NCBI GenBank assembly: GCA_022447405.1 | Contig: JAKVCE010000002.1 | Coordinates: 1 to 32,324 of the forward strand | From: Planctomycetota bacterium | GTDB taxonomy: Bacteria > Planctomycetota > UBA1135 > GCA-002686595 | Reading direction: 5' to 3' | Length of the DNA: 32,324 nt | Program-made: the position numbers and the translations under genes | Notes under the pieces: model-generated | What the model was told of the DNA's origin: nothing | The model's input: the letters and a program-made list of their open reading frames with translations, nothing else | Databases searched by the model: none | Shown here: positions 7,713 to 15,118 of the stretch, in pieces | Layout of the letters: the number at the start of each line of letters is the position of its first letter | Numbering within the stretch: the stretch's first letter is position 1

Positions 7713-8899
7713 CTGACCGAGCGGTAAGCGTCTCGGAAGGTCTCGCCATCCGCTGCGCGCTCGAGCGCTTCCTTGGTCGCCTGCAAGGCAGGGTCGCTCA
7801 CGGCCTCTTCGAGCGCGGCCTCGTCGAAGGCGAGCGCATCGAGGAAGCGGGCGAGGAGCGGGAGGAGCTCGGTCGCTGTGTCATGGGCGCGGAAGAGCGG
7901 CGGCTTCACGAGCTGGAAGTCGCGGTGGTAGCCGCTCGGCAGGTCCTTGAGCGTCTCCATGAGGGCGGCGCGGTCTGCGATCATCCCGCGCGCCCTGCCG
8001 CGCATGAGCTCGATGAGGTCTGGGTTGCGCTTCTGCGGCATCAGCGAGCTCCCGGTCGTGAAGGCGACGGGCAGCTTCAAGAAGCCGAACTCGCTCGTGG
8101 AGAAGAGCCAGAGATCAGCGCAGAGCTTGCCGAGGTCCAAGGCGACGGCCTCGAGCGCCGTGAGGTAGGCGAGCTCGGCGCGGCCGCGGCTGTGCTGGGT
8201 GAGGGTGACGGGCTCCTCCGGCGCGTCGAAGCCGAGGCGCTCGGCGACGAAGGCGCGCTCCAAGGGGAGCGGGATGCCATAGCCCGAGCCTGAGCCCAGG
8301 GGACACTTGGAGATGCGCGCTTCGCATGCTGTGAGCTCGGCCGCGTCTGCGGCGAGGGCGGCGGCGTGAGCGCCGGCCCAGTCGGCGACCGTGGAGGGCA
8401 TCGCGCGCTGGAGGTGGGTGTAGCCGGGGAGCGGCAGCGCGCCCGCGCGCTCGGCGAGCTCGTTGAACGCAGCGGCGAGCCCGTCGAGGTGAGCGCGGGT
8501 CTCCTTCACGGCGTCCCGGAGCCAGAGGCGCATGTCGACGGCGACCTGGTCGTTACGCGAGCGGCCGGTGTGGAGGCGCTTGCCGTCCTCGCCGATGGCC
8601 TCCGTCAAGCGACGCTCCACGGCGGAGTGGACGTCCTCGTCCTCCGGACCGACGGTCCATTCGCCAGCGGTCCAAGAGGCCAGGAGGCCTTCGAGCCCGG
8701 CGCTGATGTTCGCGTGCGCGTCCTCGTCGATGACCCCGGCCTTCAAGAGCCCCGCCGCGTGCGCGAGGGAGCCCGTGATGTCGTGGCCGACCAGGCGTTG
8801 GTCCATGCGCCAGTCCTCACCGATGGTGAAGGCGAGCATGCCCTCGTCGATCGGCTCGCCGCGGTCCCAGACGGGGGGGTGGAAGCTGCGCTCTGTCAT
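7688..8899 (-). CDS. argH: Argininosuccinate lyase
   Basis: The product has 403 residues from the ATG at 8899. ArgH cleaves argininosuccinate to arginine and fumarate, the last step of the pathway, in the cytoplasm. The fumarase/aspartase superfamily signature GSSLMPQKRNPD is present, as are HTGRSRNDQVAVDMRLWLRD and LPGYTHLQRAMPST. The length is somewhat shorter than the usual 450-470; the shortfall looks like a compact C-terminal region. The start overlaps the argE stop (ATGA at 8896-8899), so translation is probably coupled. It is the last gene of the arginine operon, and its 3' end overlaps the convergent acyltransferase gene by 25 bases. Confidence 0.96.
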   Translation of the reverse strand: MTERSFHPPVWDRGEPIDEGMLAFTIGEDWRMDQRLVGHDITGSLAHAAGLLKAGVIDEDAHANISAGLEGLLASWTAGEWTVGPEDEDVHSAVERRLTEAIGEDGKRLHTGRSRNDQVAVDMRLWLRDAVKETRAHLDGLAAAFNELAERAGALPLPGYTHLQRAMPSTVADWAGAHAAALAADAAELTACEARISKCPLGSGSGYGIPLPLERAFVAERLGFDAPEEPVTLTQHSRGRAELAYLTALEAVALDLGKLCADLWLFSTSEFGFLKLPVAFTTGSSLMPQKRNPDLIELMRGRARGMIADRAALMETLKDLPSGYHRDFQLVKPPLFRAHDTATELLPLLARFLDALAFDEAALEEAVSDPALQATKEALERAADGETFRDAYRSVSQSAATDA

Positions 8900-9987
8900 G
8901 AGGTGGCTCCTTCGAGCTGGAGCGACTCCAGGGAGGCTCCGATGACCCGGGTGTAGAAGGCGCAGCCGGCCTCGACCTCGCTGCGCAGGCAGAACTCGTC
9001 GGGGACGTGCGAGCGCGCGGTCTCGCCGGGTCCGCACTTCACGGCGGGGACTCCGGCGAGGAGCGCCATGTCACTCATGGTGGCGGAGCCCGTCGCCGCC
9101 TCTGCGCCTGCGGCCTTCATGCAGGCCTGCACGAAGGGGTGCTCGTCTCCTGTCTCGACCGGGCGCAGGCGCTCGGAGCGGATGGTGATCTTTGCTTGGG
9201 GGAGGCGCTCCTCCAAGAGCGCGACGCACTCGCTGGCTGTGTGCGGCGGTGCGAGGCGGCAGTCGAAGACAGCCTGGGCAGCGTCCGGCACGCGGTTGTG
9301 GCGGTCGCCCGCGTTGAGCTGGGTGCAGGTGACGGTGCTCGCGCCGAGGAGCGGGTGCTCCTCCTCGAGGGTCACGCACTGGGGGAAGCCGGCGAGGTCA
9401 TTCGTCGCGAGGAGCAAGGCGTTTGTGTGCTCGACCCGCCCCGCGTGGGCGGCGTGACAAGAGCTCCCTTCCCAGTCGGCCAAGAGGACGGCGAGGCCGG
9501 CCTGTGCGCGGACGACGCTGAGGCCTGTGGGCTCGCCGGTGATCGCGCCGTCGGGGAGGCCTGTGTGGGCGAGGATGTCTTCCATCCCGCGGTTCGTCGT
9601 CTCTTCACACGCTGTGATCGCGAGCTGCAGCGTGCCTGACGCGCCGCCCTGCTTCGCGAAGGCGAGCGCGCCCCCGATCATCCCGACCACCGCCGCGCCC
9701 GCGTCGTTGGCGCCGAGGCCGACGAGCTTCCCGTCCTGCCAGATCCCGGCGTAGGGGTCGGCGGTCCAGGAGGGGCCAGCGGGCACCGTGTCCATGTGGG
9801 AGTTGAGGAGCAGGGTGGGGCCAGGGCCGCGCTCGATCGTGACTAAGAGCGAGTCACCGACGCGCTCGACGTCGAGGCCGCGCTCCTGGAAGAAGCTCCA
9901 GAGGTGGTCGCGGACGCGCGCCTCGGAGCCCGAGGGGCTGGGGATGCGGACGAGCTCCGCGAGGAGCGCGCAGGGGTCGTAGCTCAC
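8896..9987 (-). CDS. argE: M20 family N-acylornithine/N-acylcitrulline deacylase
   Basis: The product has 363 residues from a GTG start at 9987 that overlaps the argB stop. It is a zinc-dependent M20 hydrolase. Metal and catalytic motifs are LNSHMDTVPAG (His, Asp), GLGANDAGAAVVGMIGG (bridging Asp) and ITACEETTNRGME (catalytic Glu and metal Glu), with the final metal His probably in ETARSHVPDEFC. The middle section (about 170-280) is the dimerisation lid. In an ordinary pathway ArgE removes acetyl from N-acetylornithine. Here the operon carries an acylornithine carbamoyltransferase, so the natural substrate is more likely N-acetyl- or N-succinylcitrulline, as in Xanthomonas and Bacteroides. 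DapE, which cleaves succinyl-diaminopimelate, is in the same superfamily, so a succinyl substrate is plausible. The operon position makes an arginine role far likelier than lysine synthesis. Confidence 0.88.
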   Translation of the reverse strand: MSYDPCALLAELVRIPSPSGSEARVRDHLWSFFQERGLDVERVGDSLLVTIERGPGPTLLLNSHMDTVPAGPSWTADPYAGIWQDGKLVGLGANDAGAAVVGMIGGALAFAKQGGASGTLQLAITACEETTNRGMEDILAHTGLPDGAITGEPTGLSVVRAQAGLAVLLADWEGSSCHAAHAGRVEHTNALLLATNDLAGFPQCVTLEEEHPLLGASTVTCTQLNAGDRHNRVPDAAQAVFDCRLAPPHTASECVALLEERLPQAKITIRSERLRPVETGDEHPFVQACMKAAGAEAATGSATMSDMALLAGVPAVKCGPGETARSHVPDEFCLRSEVEAGCAFYTRVIGASLESLQLEGATS

Positions 9988-10847
9988 GCCGTCACCTCCT
10001 CGGCTTCGCTGAGGATCAGGGTCCCCGCGCCTTGGTTTGTGTAGAGCTCGACGAGGAGGGAGTCCTCGTCCATCCCGCTCACGACGTGGACGCGCTCCAC
10101 GCCGCCAGCCATGGCGGCCTCGATGGCCGAGGTCTTGACGTGCATGCCGCCAGCGACGGTGCCGCCCTCGCGCTGCTCGAGGAGCTCGGCGAGGGAGAGG
10201 ACGCTGATCGCGGAGTGCGGGTCGGCGGGATCAGCGAGGACGCCAGCCGCTGAGGTCAGGAGCACGAGCTTCGCCGCGCCGAGCCCGACCGCGAGCTCGG
10301 AAGCCAAGAGGTCGGCGTTCACGTTCAGGTGTCCGCCTGCGCCGTCTGTTACCGGCGGCGCGACGAGGGGGATCACGCCCTCATCGAGCGCAGCCTTCAC
10401 GGCGCCCGAGTCGACGCTCTGGATGTCACCGACGAGCCCGAAGTCGACCTCGCCCTCGGAGGTCTGCATGGGCGGGCGCTTCGTCGCGACCGCCGCGCTC
10501 ATGGATGAGCTCGCGACAGATCCGCGCGCGCTGAGCGCGTCCGAGAGCGCCTGCGAGAGCTCCTGCGTGCTCTTCGTGAGCGCCTCGAGCGCCGCAGGAG
10601 TGGTCACGCGCCTGCCGTCAATGAAGACCGGCTCTTCGCCGAGCGCGCGCTGGCACTCGTTGGCTTGCGGCCCCGCGCCGTGGACGACGACGAGCCGCGC
10701 GCCCAGCGCGTGGACGCAGGCGAGCTGCTCTGCGATGCGGCGCACATGGCGCGGCTTCGCGAGGCAGGCGCCGCCCACCTTGACGACGAAGGTCTTGCCG
10801 CGGTGCTCGCGCACATGCGCGGAGGCGCGGATGAGGTCGAGGCTCAT
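9984..10847 (-). CDS. argB: N-acetylglutamate kinase (amino acid kinase family)
   Basis: The product has 287 residues from the ATG at 10847, overlapping the argF' stop by four bases. It phosphorylates the gamma-carboxyl of N-acylglutamate with ATP. Amino acid kinase landmarks are FVVKVGGACL near residue 20, VVVHGAGPQANE near 53, HLNVNADLLASELAVGLGA in the middle, and LVLLTSAAGVL followed by GGMHVKTSAIEAAMAGGV for nucleotide binding. HVKTS replaces the more usual IPKL in that last motif, a deviation that may reflect a distinct subfamily. The substrate could be N-succinyl- rather than N-acetylglutamate if the whole operon uses succinylated intermediates. Confidence 0.93.
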   Translation of the reverse strand: MSLDLIRASAHVREHRGKTFVVKVGGACLAKPRHVRRIAEQLACVHALGARLVVVHGAGPQANECQRALGEEPVFIDGRRVTTPAALEALTKSTQELSQALSDALSARGSVASSSMSAAVATKRPPMQTSEGEVDFGLVGDIQSVDSGAVKAALDEGVIPLVAPPVTDGAGGHLNVNADLLASELAVGLGAAKLVLLTSAAGVLADPADPHSAISVLSLAELLEQREGGTVAGGMHVKTSAIEAAMAGGVERVHVVSGMDEDSLLVELYTNQGAGTLILSEAEEVTA

Positions 10848-11875
10848 GCGCCCACCTCCGCGGGGAGCTGGAGCGGGCTCTCACAGCCCGCAGGCCCGCT
10901 CAACATGTGCTCGAGGAGCGCGGTCTGGGCGTGCAAGCGGTTCTCAGCCTGTCGCTGCACGAGGCTCGCGGGTCCGTCGAGCACGGCGTCCGAGACGACG
11001 ACGTTGCGGCGCACGGGGAGGCAGTGCATGAAGCGCGCGCCGGCGCTGAGCGAGTCCGGCGTCACCTGCCAGTCTCGCAGCTCGAGCTTCTTGAAGCTCT
11101 CGCCAGCGGTGTCACCCCAGGACTCGAGGCTGCACCAGGACTTGGCGTAGACGATGTCCGCGTCCTTCGTGGCGCCAGGGTCGTTCGTGATCTCGAAGCT
11201 GCCGCCGCTCGCGTCAGCGAGCAGCTTGGCTTGGGCGATGACCTCCTCGTGGAGCTCCCAACCTTTGGGACAAGCGAGGACGACGTCCATCCCGCGCTGC
11301 GCTGCCATGCACACGGTGGAGTTGGCGACGGCGTGGGGGAGGGAGCGCGGGTGCCAGGTCCAGGTGAGGACGAGCTTGGCGCGCGTCGAGACCTTGAGCT
11401 GATCGAGGGTCGCGCGGTCGGCCAGGGCTTGGAGCGGGTGCCAGAGCGCGCTCTCCATGCTGACGACCGGCACGCTCGAGTGCTGGGCGAAGCCTTGGAA
11501 GACGTCATCGGCGAGGTCGGAGGCGAGGTCCTCGAAGCGCGCGAAGGAGCGCACGCACAGGGCGTCGACATAGCTCGAGAGGACCGGCGCCGCCTCGCGC
11601 ACGTGCTCGGCCGCGTCTGAGTCCATGACGACGCCGTCGCCTGTCTCGAGCTTCCACATGCTCGAGCCAGTGAGTTGCACGAGGTCGAGGCCGAGGAGCC
11701 CGGCGGCGCGCTGCATGGAGGCTTGGGTACGGAGCGAGGGCGCGAGGAAGAGGAGCCCGAGGGCGAGGCCCTCATAGCGCGCGGGCGTCGCGCCGCGGCG
11801 GAGCTCCGTCGCGCGGTTGGAGAGCGCCTCGACGAGGTTGGCGTCGAGCTCGGACAGCTTGTAGAGACCGTTCAT
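10844..11875 (-). CDS. argF': N-acetyl/N-succinylornithine carbamoyltransferase
   Basis: The product has 343 residues from the ATG at 11875. It transfers the carbamoyl group from carbamoyl phosphate to an acylated ornithine. The carbamoyl phosphate motif is FLAPSLRTQAS (43-53). Unlike ordinary ornithine carbamoyltransferase (usually HCLPA), it has FMHCLPVRRNVVVSDAV, typical of the acylornithine group, plus WKLETGDGVVMDSDAAEH (74-91) and VRSFARFEDL, which match the Bacteroides succinylornithine enzyme closely as I remember it. The residue reported to select substrate, Glu92 in the Xanthomonas acetyl enzyme and Pro90 in the Bacteroides succinyl enzyme, is Ala89 here. As I recall, Ala at this site in mutants gave succinylornithine activity. 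A succinyl substrate is therefore favoured but not proved. Start and stop overlap argD and argB respectively. Confidence 0.9.
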   Translation of the reverse strand: MNGLYKLSELDANLVEALSNRATELRRGATPARYEGLALGLLFLAPSLRTQASMQRAAGLLGLDLVQLTGSSMWKLETGDGVVMDSDAAEHVREAAPVLSSYVDALCVRSFARFEDLASDLADDVFQGFAQHSSVPVVSMESALWHPLQALADRATLDQLKVSTRAKLVLTWTWHPRSLPHAVANSTVCMAAQRGMDVVLACPKGWELHEEVIAQAKLLADASGGSFEITNDPGATKDADIVYAKSWCSLESWGDTAGESFKKLELRDWQVTPDSLSAGARFMHCLPVRRNVVVSDAVLDGPASLVQRQAENRLHAQTALLEHMLSGPAGCESPLQLPAEVGA

Positions 11876-12999
11876 GCGGAGACCTCCAGGTTGGCGAGCG
11901 CTCCCTTGAGGCGCTCGGCGTGGGCGGGGGTGACGGTGAGAGAGGGGGAGAGGCGGACGATCTTCGGGTCCCAACAGGTCCCGACGAGGACGCCTTGCGC
12001 GAGGAGCGCGTCGCGCACCTCCTTCGCTGTGACGCCGTCAGTGAGCTCGAGCCCGAGGAGGAGCCCCGCGCCGCGCACGGCCTTCACCGGGCCGACCCCT
12101 GCGCACTCTTGGAAGGCCGCGCTCGCGGCGCGGACGCCCTCCAAGAAGCCGGGCTCGCTGAGGCGCTTGGCGGTCTCGGTGGCAGCGACCATCGCGAGCG
12201 GACCGCCCCCGAAGGTGGAGCCGAAGAGGTTCGTGGGCGCGCGCTCTGCGGCGGCCTCTTGCGCGAGGGTGAGTCCGAGGGGGAAGCCGGAGGCCGCGCC
12301 CTTGGCCGTGGTGATGACGTCTGGGAGGACGCCGAAGTGCTGCGCTGCGAAGGGGACGCCGAGGCGTCCGTTCGCGGTCTGCACCTCATCAAAGAGGAGC
12401 ATCGCGCCGGTCTCGTCGCACTTGGCACGCAGCGCCTCGAGGAAGCCTGCGGGCGGCTCGACCACGCCGGCGAGGGACTGGATCGGCTCGAGGATGCAGG
12501 CCGCGGTCGACTCATCGATCCCGTCCAGTGATCCCCACGGGCTGCGGGTCACCTCGAAGGGTGCGCTGGGGAAGCCCGGGGTGCGCGGGTCCGTGACAGC
12601 TGCGGCTGCTGCGGTGCGACCGTGGAAGGCGCCCTCGAAGCAGACGACGCCTTCGCGCCCGGTCGCAGCGAGGGCGAGCTTGAGCGCGTTCTCGTTGGCT
12701 TCGGCGCCGCTGTTCGAGCAGAAGATCTGCCAATCACCTGTCGGGAGGAGCGGCGCGAGCGCGGCGTTGAAGGCGTCGCGTGACTCGGTGTCGAGGAGGT
12801 TCGTGGTGAAGGAGAGCGCTCCCCACTGTCGGCTGAGCGCCTCACCGAGGGCCTCGTCACCAGCGCCGAGGGTGTTCACGCAGTGCCCGCCGTAGAGGTC
12901 GAGCACGCGCGCGCCGTCCGCGAGCAAGAGCTCGCAGCCCTCCGCTCCGACGACATCGAGCGCGATGCGCGCGTAGGCCGGCAGCTCTTTGAGGCTCAT
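11872..12999 (-). CDS. argD: N-acylornithine aminotransferase (class III, PLP)
   Basis: The product has 375 residues from the ATG at 12999, which shares one base with the argC stop (TGATG). A GTG two codons earlier at 13005 is possible. It transaminates N-acylglutamate semialdehyde to N-acylornithine with glutamate and PLP. Fold-type I motifs are DLYGGHCVNTLGAGDEAL near the start, FCSNSGAEANENALKLA, the PLP-ring Asp in MLLFDEVQTANGRLG, and the Schiff-base Lys in DVITTAKGAASGFPLG. The order matches acetyl/succinylornithine aminotransferases. Known ArgD enzymes often accept succinylated substrates as well, so this gene does not discriminate between the two versions of the pathway. Confidence 0.94.
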   Translation of the reverse strand: MSLKELPAYARIALDVVGAEGCELLLADGARVLDLYGGHCVNTLGAGDEALGEALSRQWGALSFTTNLLDTESRDAFNAALAPLLPTGDWQIFCSNSGAEANENALKLALAATGREGVVCFEGAFHGRTAAAAAVTDPRTPGFPSAPFEVTRSPWGSLDGIDESTAACILEPIQSLAGVVEPPAGFLEALRAKCDETGAMLLFDEVQTANGRLGVPFAAQHFGVLPDVITTAKGAASGFPLGLTLAQEAAAERAPTNLFGSTFGGGPLAMVAATETAKRLSEPGFLEGVRAASAAFQECAGVGPVKAVRGAGLLLGLELTDGVTAKEVRDALLAQGVLVGTCWDPKIVRLSPSLTVTPAHAERLKGALANLEVSA

Positions 13000-14051
13000 C
13001 AGCACACCCCCAGGCCCGCGGTGGGCAGTCCGGTCGTCTCGGGGAGGCCGTGCATCAGGTTCAGGGCTTGGACGGCCTGACCTGAGCCGCCCTTCAGGAC
13101 GTTGTCGATGCAGCAGGTCACGTGCAGCCAGCCGTCGCGCTCGACGAGGCTCAAGGCGGCGCGGTTGGAGCCGACGATGGCGCGCAGCTCAGGCGCTGTC
13201 TCTGCGTCGAAGGAGGCGAAGGCGCAGTCGTCGTATGCGCTGGAGTACGCGGCGGACGCGTCGGCCTGCGTGACGCCCTCTCTGAGTGGCATGCTCGCCG
13301 TGAGGTGGATGCCGCGCGCGAAGGGGCCAGAGTGGGGCATGAGCTGCACGCTCGCCTCGGGGCAGGCCTGCAAGAGCTCCGCCTCGTGGCGATGGCCGGT
13401 GCGCGCGTAGGCTTTGAAGTTGCCGTGGCGATGAGGGTGATGCGTCGTGGCCTTGGCGGTCGCGCCGCTCCCCGAGGAGCCCGTCACGGCGTTGCAGAGC
13501 CACGCGGAGTCCGTGGAGACCAGGCCGCCCTCGAAGGCCGGGACGCAGGCGAGCTGCATCGCGGTGGCGAAGCAGCCGGGCGCTGCGACGCGCTTTGAGG
13601 TGGCGACCGCTTCGCGGTCGTGCTCGACGAGACCGTAGGTCCAGTCATCGAGCGTCGACGGTGCGGGGTGCTCCTTGCCGTAGACCGATGCGTAGGTGTC
13701 TGCGTCCGCGAGGCGGAAGTCTGCGGAGAGGTCCACGACCATGAGCTCGCTGGCGGCGTTGCCGAGCGCGGCCTCGAGCTCGAGCCAGGCCGTCGCTGAC
13801 TCGCCGTGGGGCAGCCCGAGGACGAGGGCGCAGGGTCCGTCTTGGAGCGCTGAGGTGATCGCCTCGCCTGCGTCCTCCTTCCTGAGGAGTGGTGCCGCGT
13901 GGGTGAGGTTCGGGTGGAGGTCACAGACGGTGCCTTCCCCGCTGCGCGTGATGGCGCCTGCGAGTTCGAACTCAGGGTGAGCCTCGACGAGGCGCATGAG
14001 CTCACCAGCGAGGAGGCCGCTGGCTCCGTAGACGAAGAGGGGCGTGCTCAT
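12999..14051 (-). CDS. argC: N-acyl-gamma-glutamyl-phosphate reductase
   Basis: The product has 350 residues from the ATG at 14051, overlapping the upstream P-loop gene by four bases. It reduces N-acylglutamyl phosphate to the semialdehyde with NADPH. The N-terminus has the Rossmann motif FVYGASGLLAGELMRL, followed by LVLGLPHGESA and DLSADFRLAD. The active-site Cys lies in VAAPGCFATAMQLA, and TGSSGSGA and HPHRHGNFKAYARTGHRHEAE contribute the substrate-binding region. The C-terminal motif VDNVLKGGSGQA of the family appears as CIDNVLKGGSGQAVQALNLM. Everything expected of a type 1 ArgC is present. Confidence 0.95.
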   Translation of the reverse strand: MSTPLFVYGASGLLAGELMRLVEAHPEFELAGAITRSGEGTVCDLHPNLTHAAPLLRKEDAGEAITSALQDGPCALVLGLPHGESATAWLELEAALGNAASELMVVDLSADFRLADADTYASVYGKEHPAPSTLDDWTYGLVEHDREAVATSKRVAAPGCFATAMQLACVPAFEGGLVSTDSAWLCNAVTGSSGSGATAKATTHHPHRHGNFKAYARTGHRHEAELLQACPEASVQLMPHSGPFARGIHLTASMPLREGVTQADASAAYSSAYDDCAFASFDAETAPELRAIVGSNRAALSLVERDGWLHVTCCIDNVLKGGSGQAVQALNLMHGLPETTGLPTAGLGVC

Positions 14052-15118
14052 GTGAGGACTCCTTCCACCTTGGCGATGGGTGAGACCGCAGGCGTGACAG
14101 CCGCTGCGAGAGAGGCCGCGTCTAGGAGGGCGTTGTGGGCGGGGATCCCGAGGTCCTCTGTGCAGTAGCGGCGCCCGACCGGGGTGTCGGTGACCGGCCC
14201 GCTGATGACGGTGGGAGAGAGCGCGAAGCGCTCACTCAAGATCTTCGCTGCGCCCCAGGCTCCGACCGGGTCCGAGGCGCACAAGACGATGGCGGAGAGC
14301 GCGGCCCTCAGCCCGCGGTCTGCGAGCAGGGTGTGGACGCCATAGGTGCCCAAGAGCCCGTCGCCCATCTCGAGGACGATCACGTCAGGCTCGCTCTCGA
14401 CGAGCGTCGCGAGGAGGGAGTGCGCGGCCGCCACAGCGTTCTGCTCGTCCGTCGTGACGACGCCGAAGTCGGTGAAGATCATCGCAGGTGAGGCGCCGCA
14501 GTCCGCCATGGCGAGGACGTCGCGGCGCAGGGAGACGCCGGTGAGCTTGCCCGCGGCGACCTTCAGCCCGCTGTGGACCAGGCTCGTGATGAGCACGCTC
14601 GCTGCTGTGGTCTTGCCTGAGTCCATCGAGGTGCCGAGCAGGCAGACGACGGGCGGCAGCTCCGCGGGGAGCGGGGCGGCGGGGAGGGCGGCCTTCGTCA
14701 CATCGGCGGGCTCGCCGCGGCGGCGGTCTGCGTCGGAGTAGTGGACGATGGACCCGAGGACCTCGAGCTCGAAGGGCTCGCCGACGCCGGGCACGGTCTC
14801 GGCGCCTGCGCCGATCACGCCGCCCTTGTTGAGGAGCTGGAGGTGATCGCCGACCTGCACCGTCTCGGGGACTTGGCCAGAGAAGCCGTGCAGCGCGTCG
14901 CGGTGTCCGAGCGCGCCGGCGATCACGTCGCCGGGGTGCAGGCGCACGAAGCGCCCGTGGACATCCTCGAGGGTGTCGTACGAGGACTTGGCGTTCAGGA
15001 CGCGCGCGGCGATGACAGTGCCCGCCTGCGCAGGGATCTCTTTTGAGAGGACCGCGTTGCGCGCGAGCTCCGTGTGCTTGGTGACGGAGGCGATCTTGTC
15101 GAGGACGCAGCGTCTCAT
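14048..15118 (-). CDS. P-loop protein of the DUF1611/DgcN type embedded in the arginine operon
   Basis: The product has 356 residues from the ATG at 15118, overlapping both argG and argC by four bases. The N-terminal part (about 30-130) looks like a small beta-rich domain (AARVLNAKSSYDTLEDVHGR, VRLHPGDVIAGALG, VQVGDHLQLLNKGGVIG). From about 155 a P-loop NTPase fold follows: VVCLLGTSMDSGKTTAASVL (Walker A at 162-170), AAGKLTGVSLRRD, AMIFTDFG and VIVLEMGDGLLGTYG. This resembles the DUF1611 C-terminal domain and, more distantly, BioD. DUF1611 includes DgcN, described as a D-glutamate N-acetyltransferase. The operon has every arginine step except the first (argA/argJ), so a glutamate N-acyltransferase role fits. 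That role is an inference from context and remote resemblance. An ATP-dependent ligase or an assembly factor is the alternative. Confidence 0.75.
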   Translation of the reverse strand: MRRCVLDKIASVTKHTELARNAVLSKEIPAQAGTVIAARVLNAKSSYDTLEDVHGRFVRLHPGDVIAGALGHRDALHGFSGQVPETVQVGDHLQLLNKGGVIGAGAETVPGVGEPFELEVLGSIVHYSDADRRRGEPADVTKAALPAAPLPAELPPVVCLLGTSMDSGKTTAASVLITSLVHSGLKVAAGKLTGVSLRRDVLAMADCGASPAMIFTDFGVVTTDEQNAVAAAHSLLATLVESEPDVIVLEMGDGLLGTYGVHTLLADRGLRAALSAIVLCASDPVGAWGAAKILSERFALSPTVISGPVTDTPVGRRYCTEDLGIPAHNALLDAASLAAAVTPAVSPIAKVEGVLT

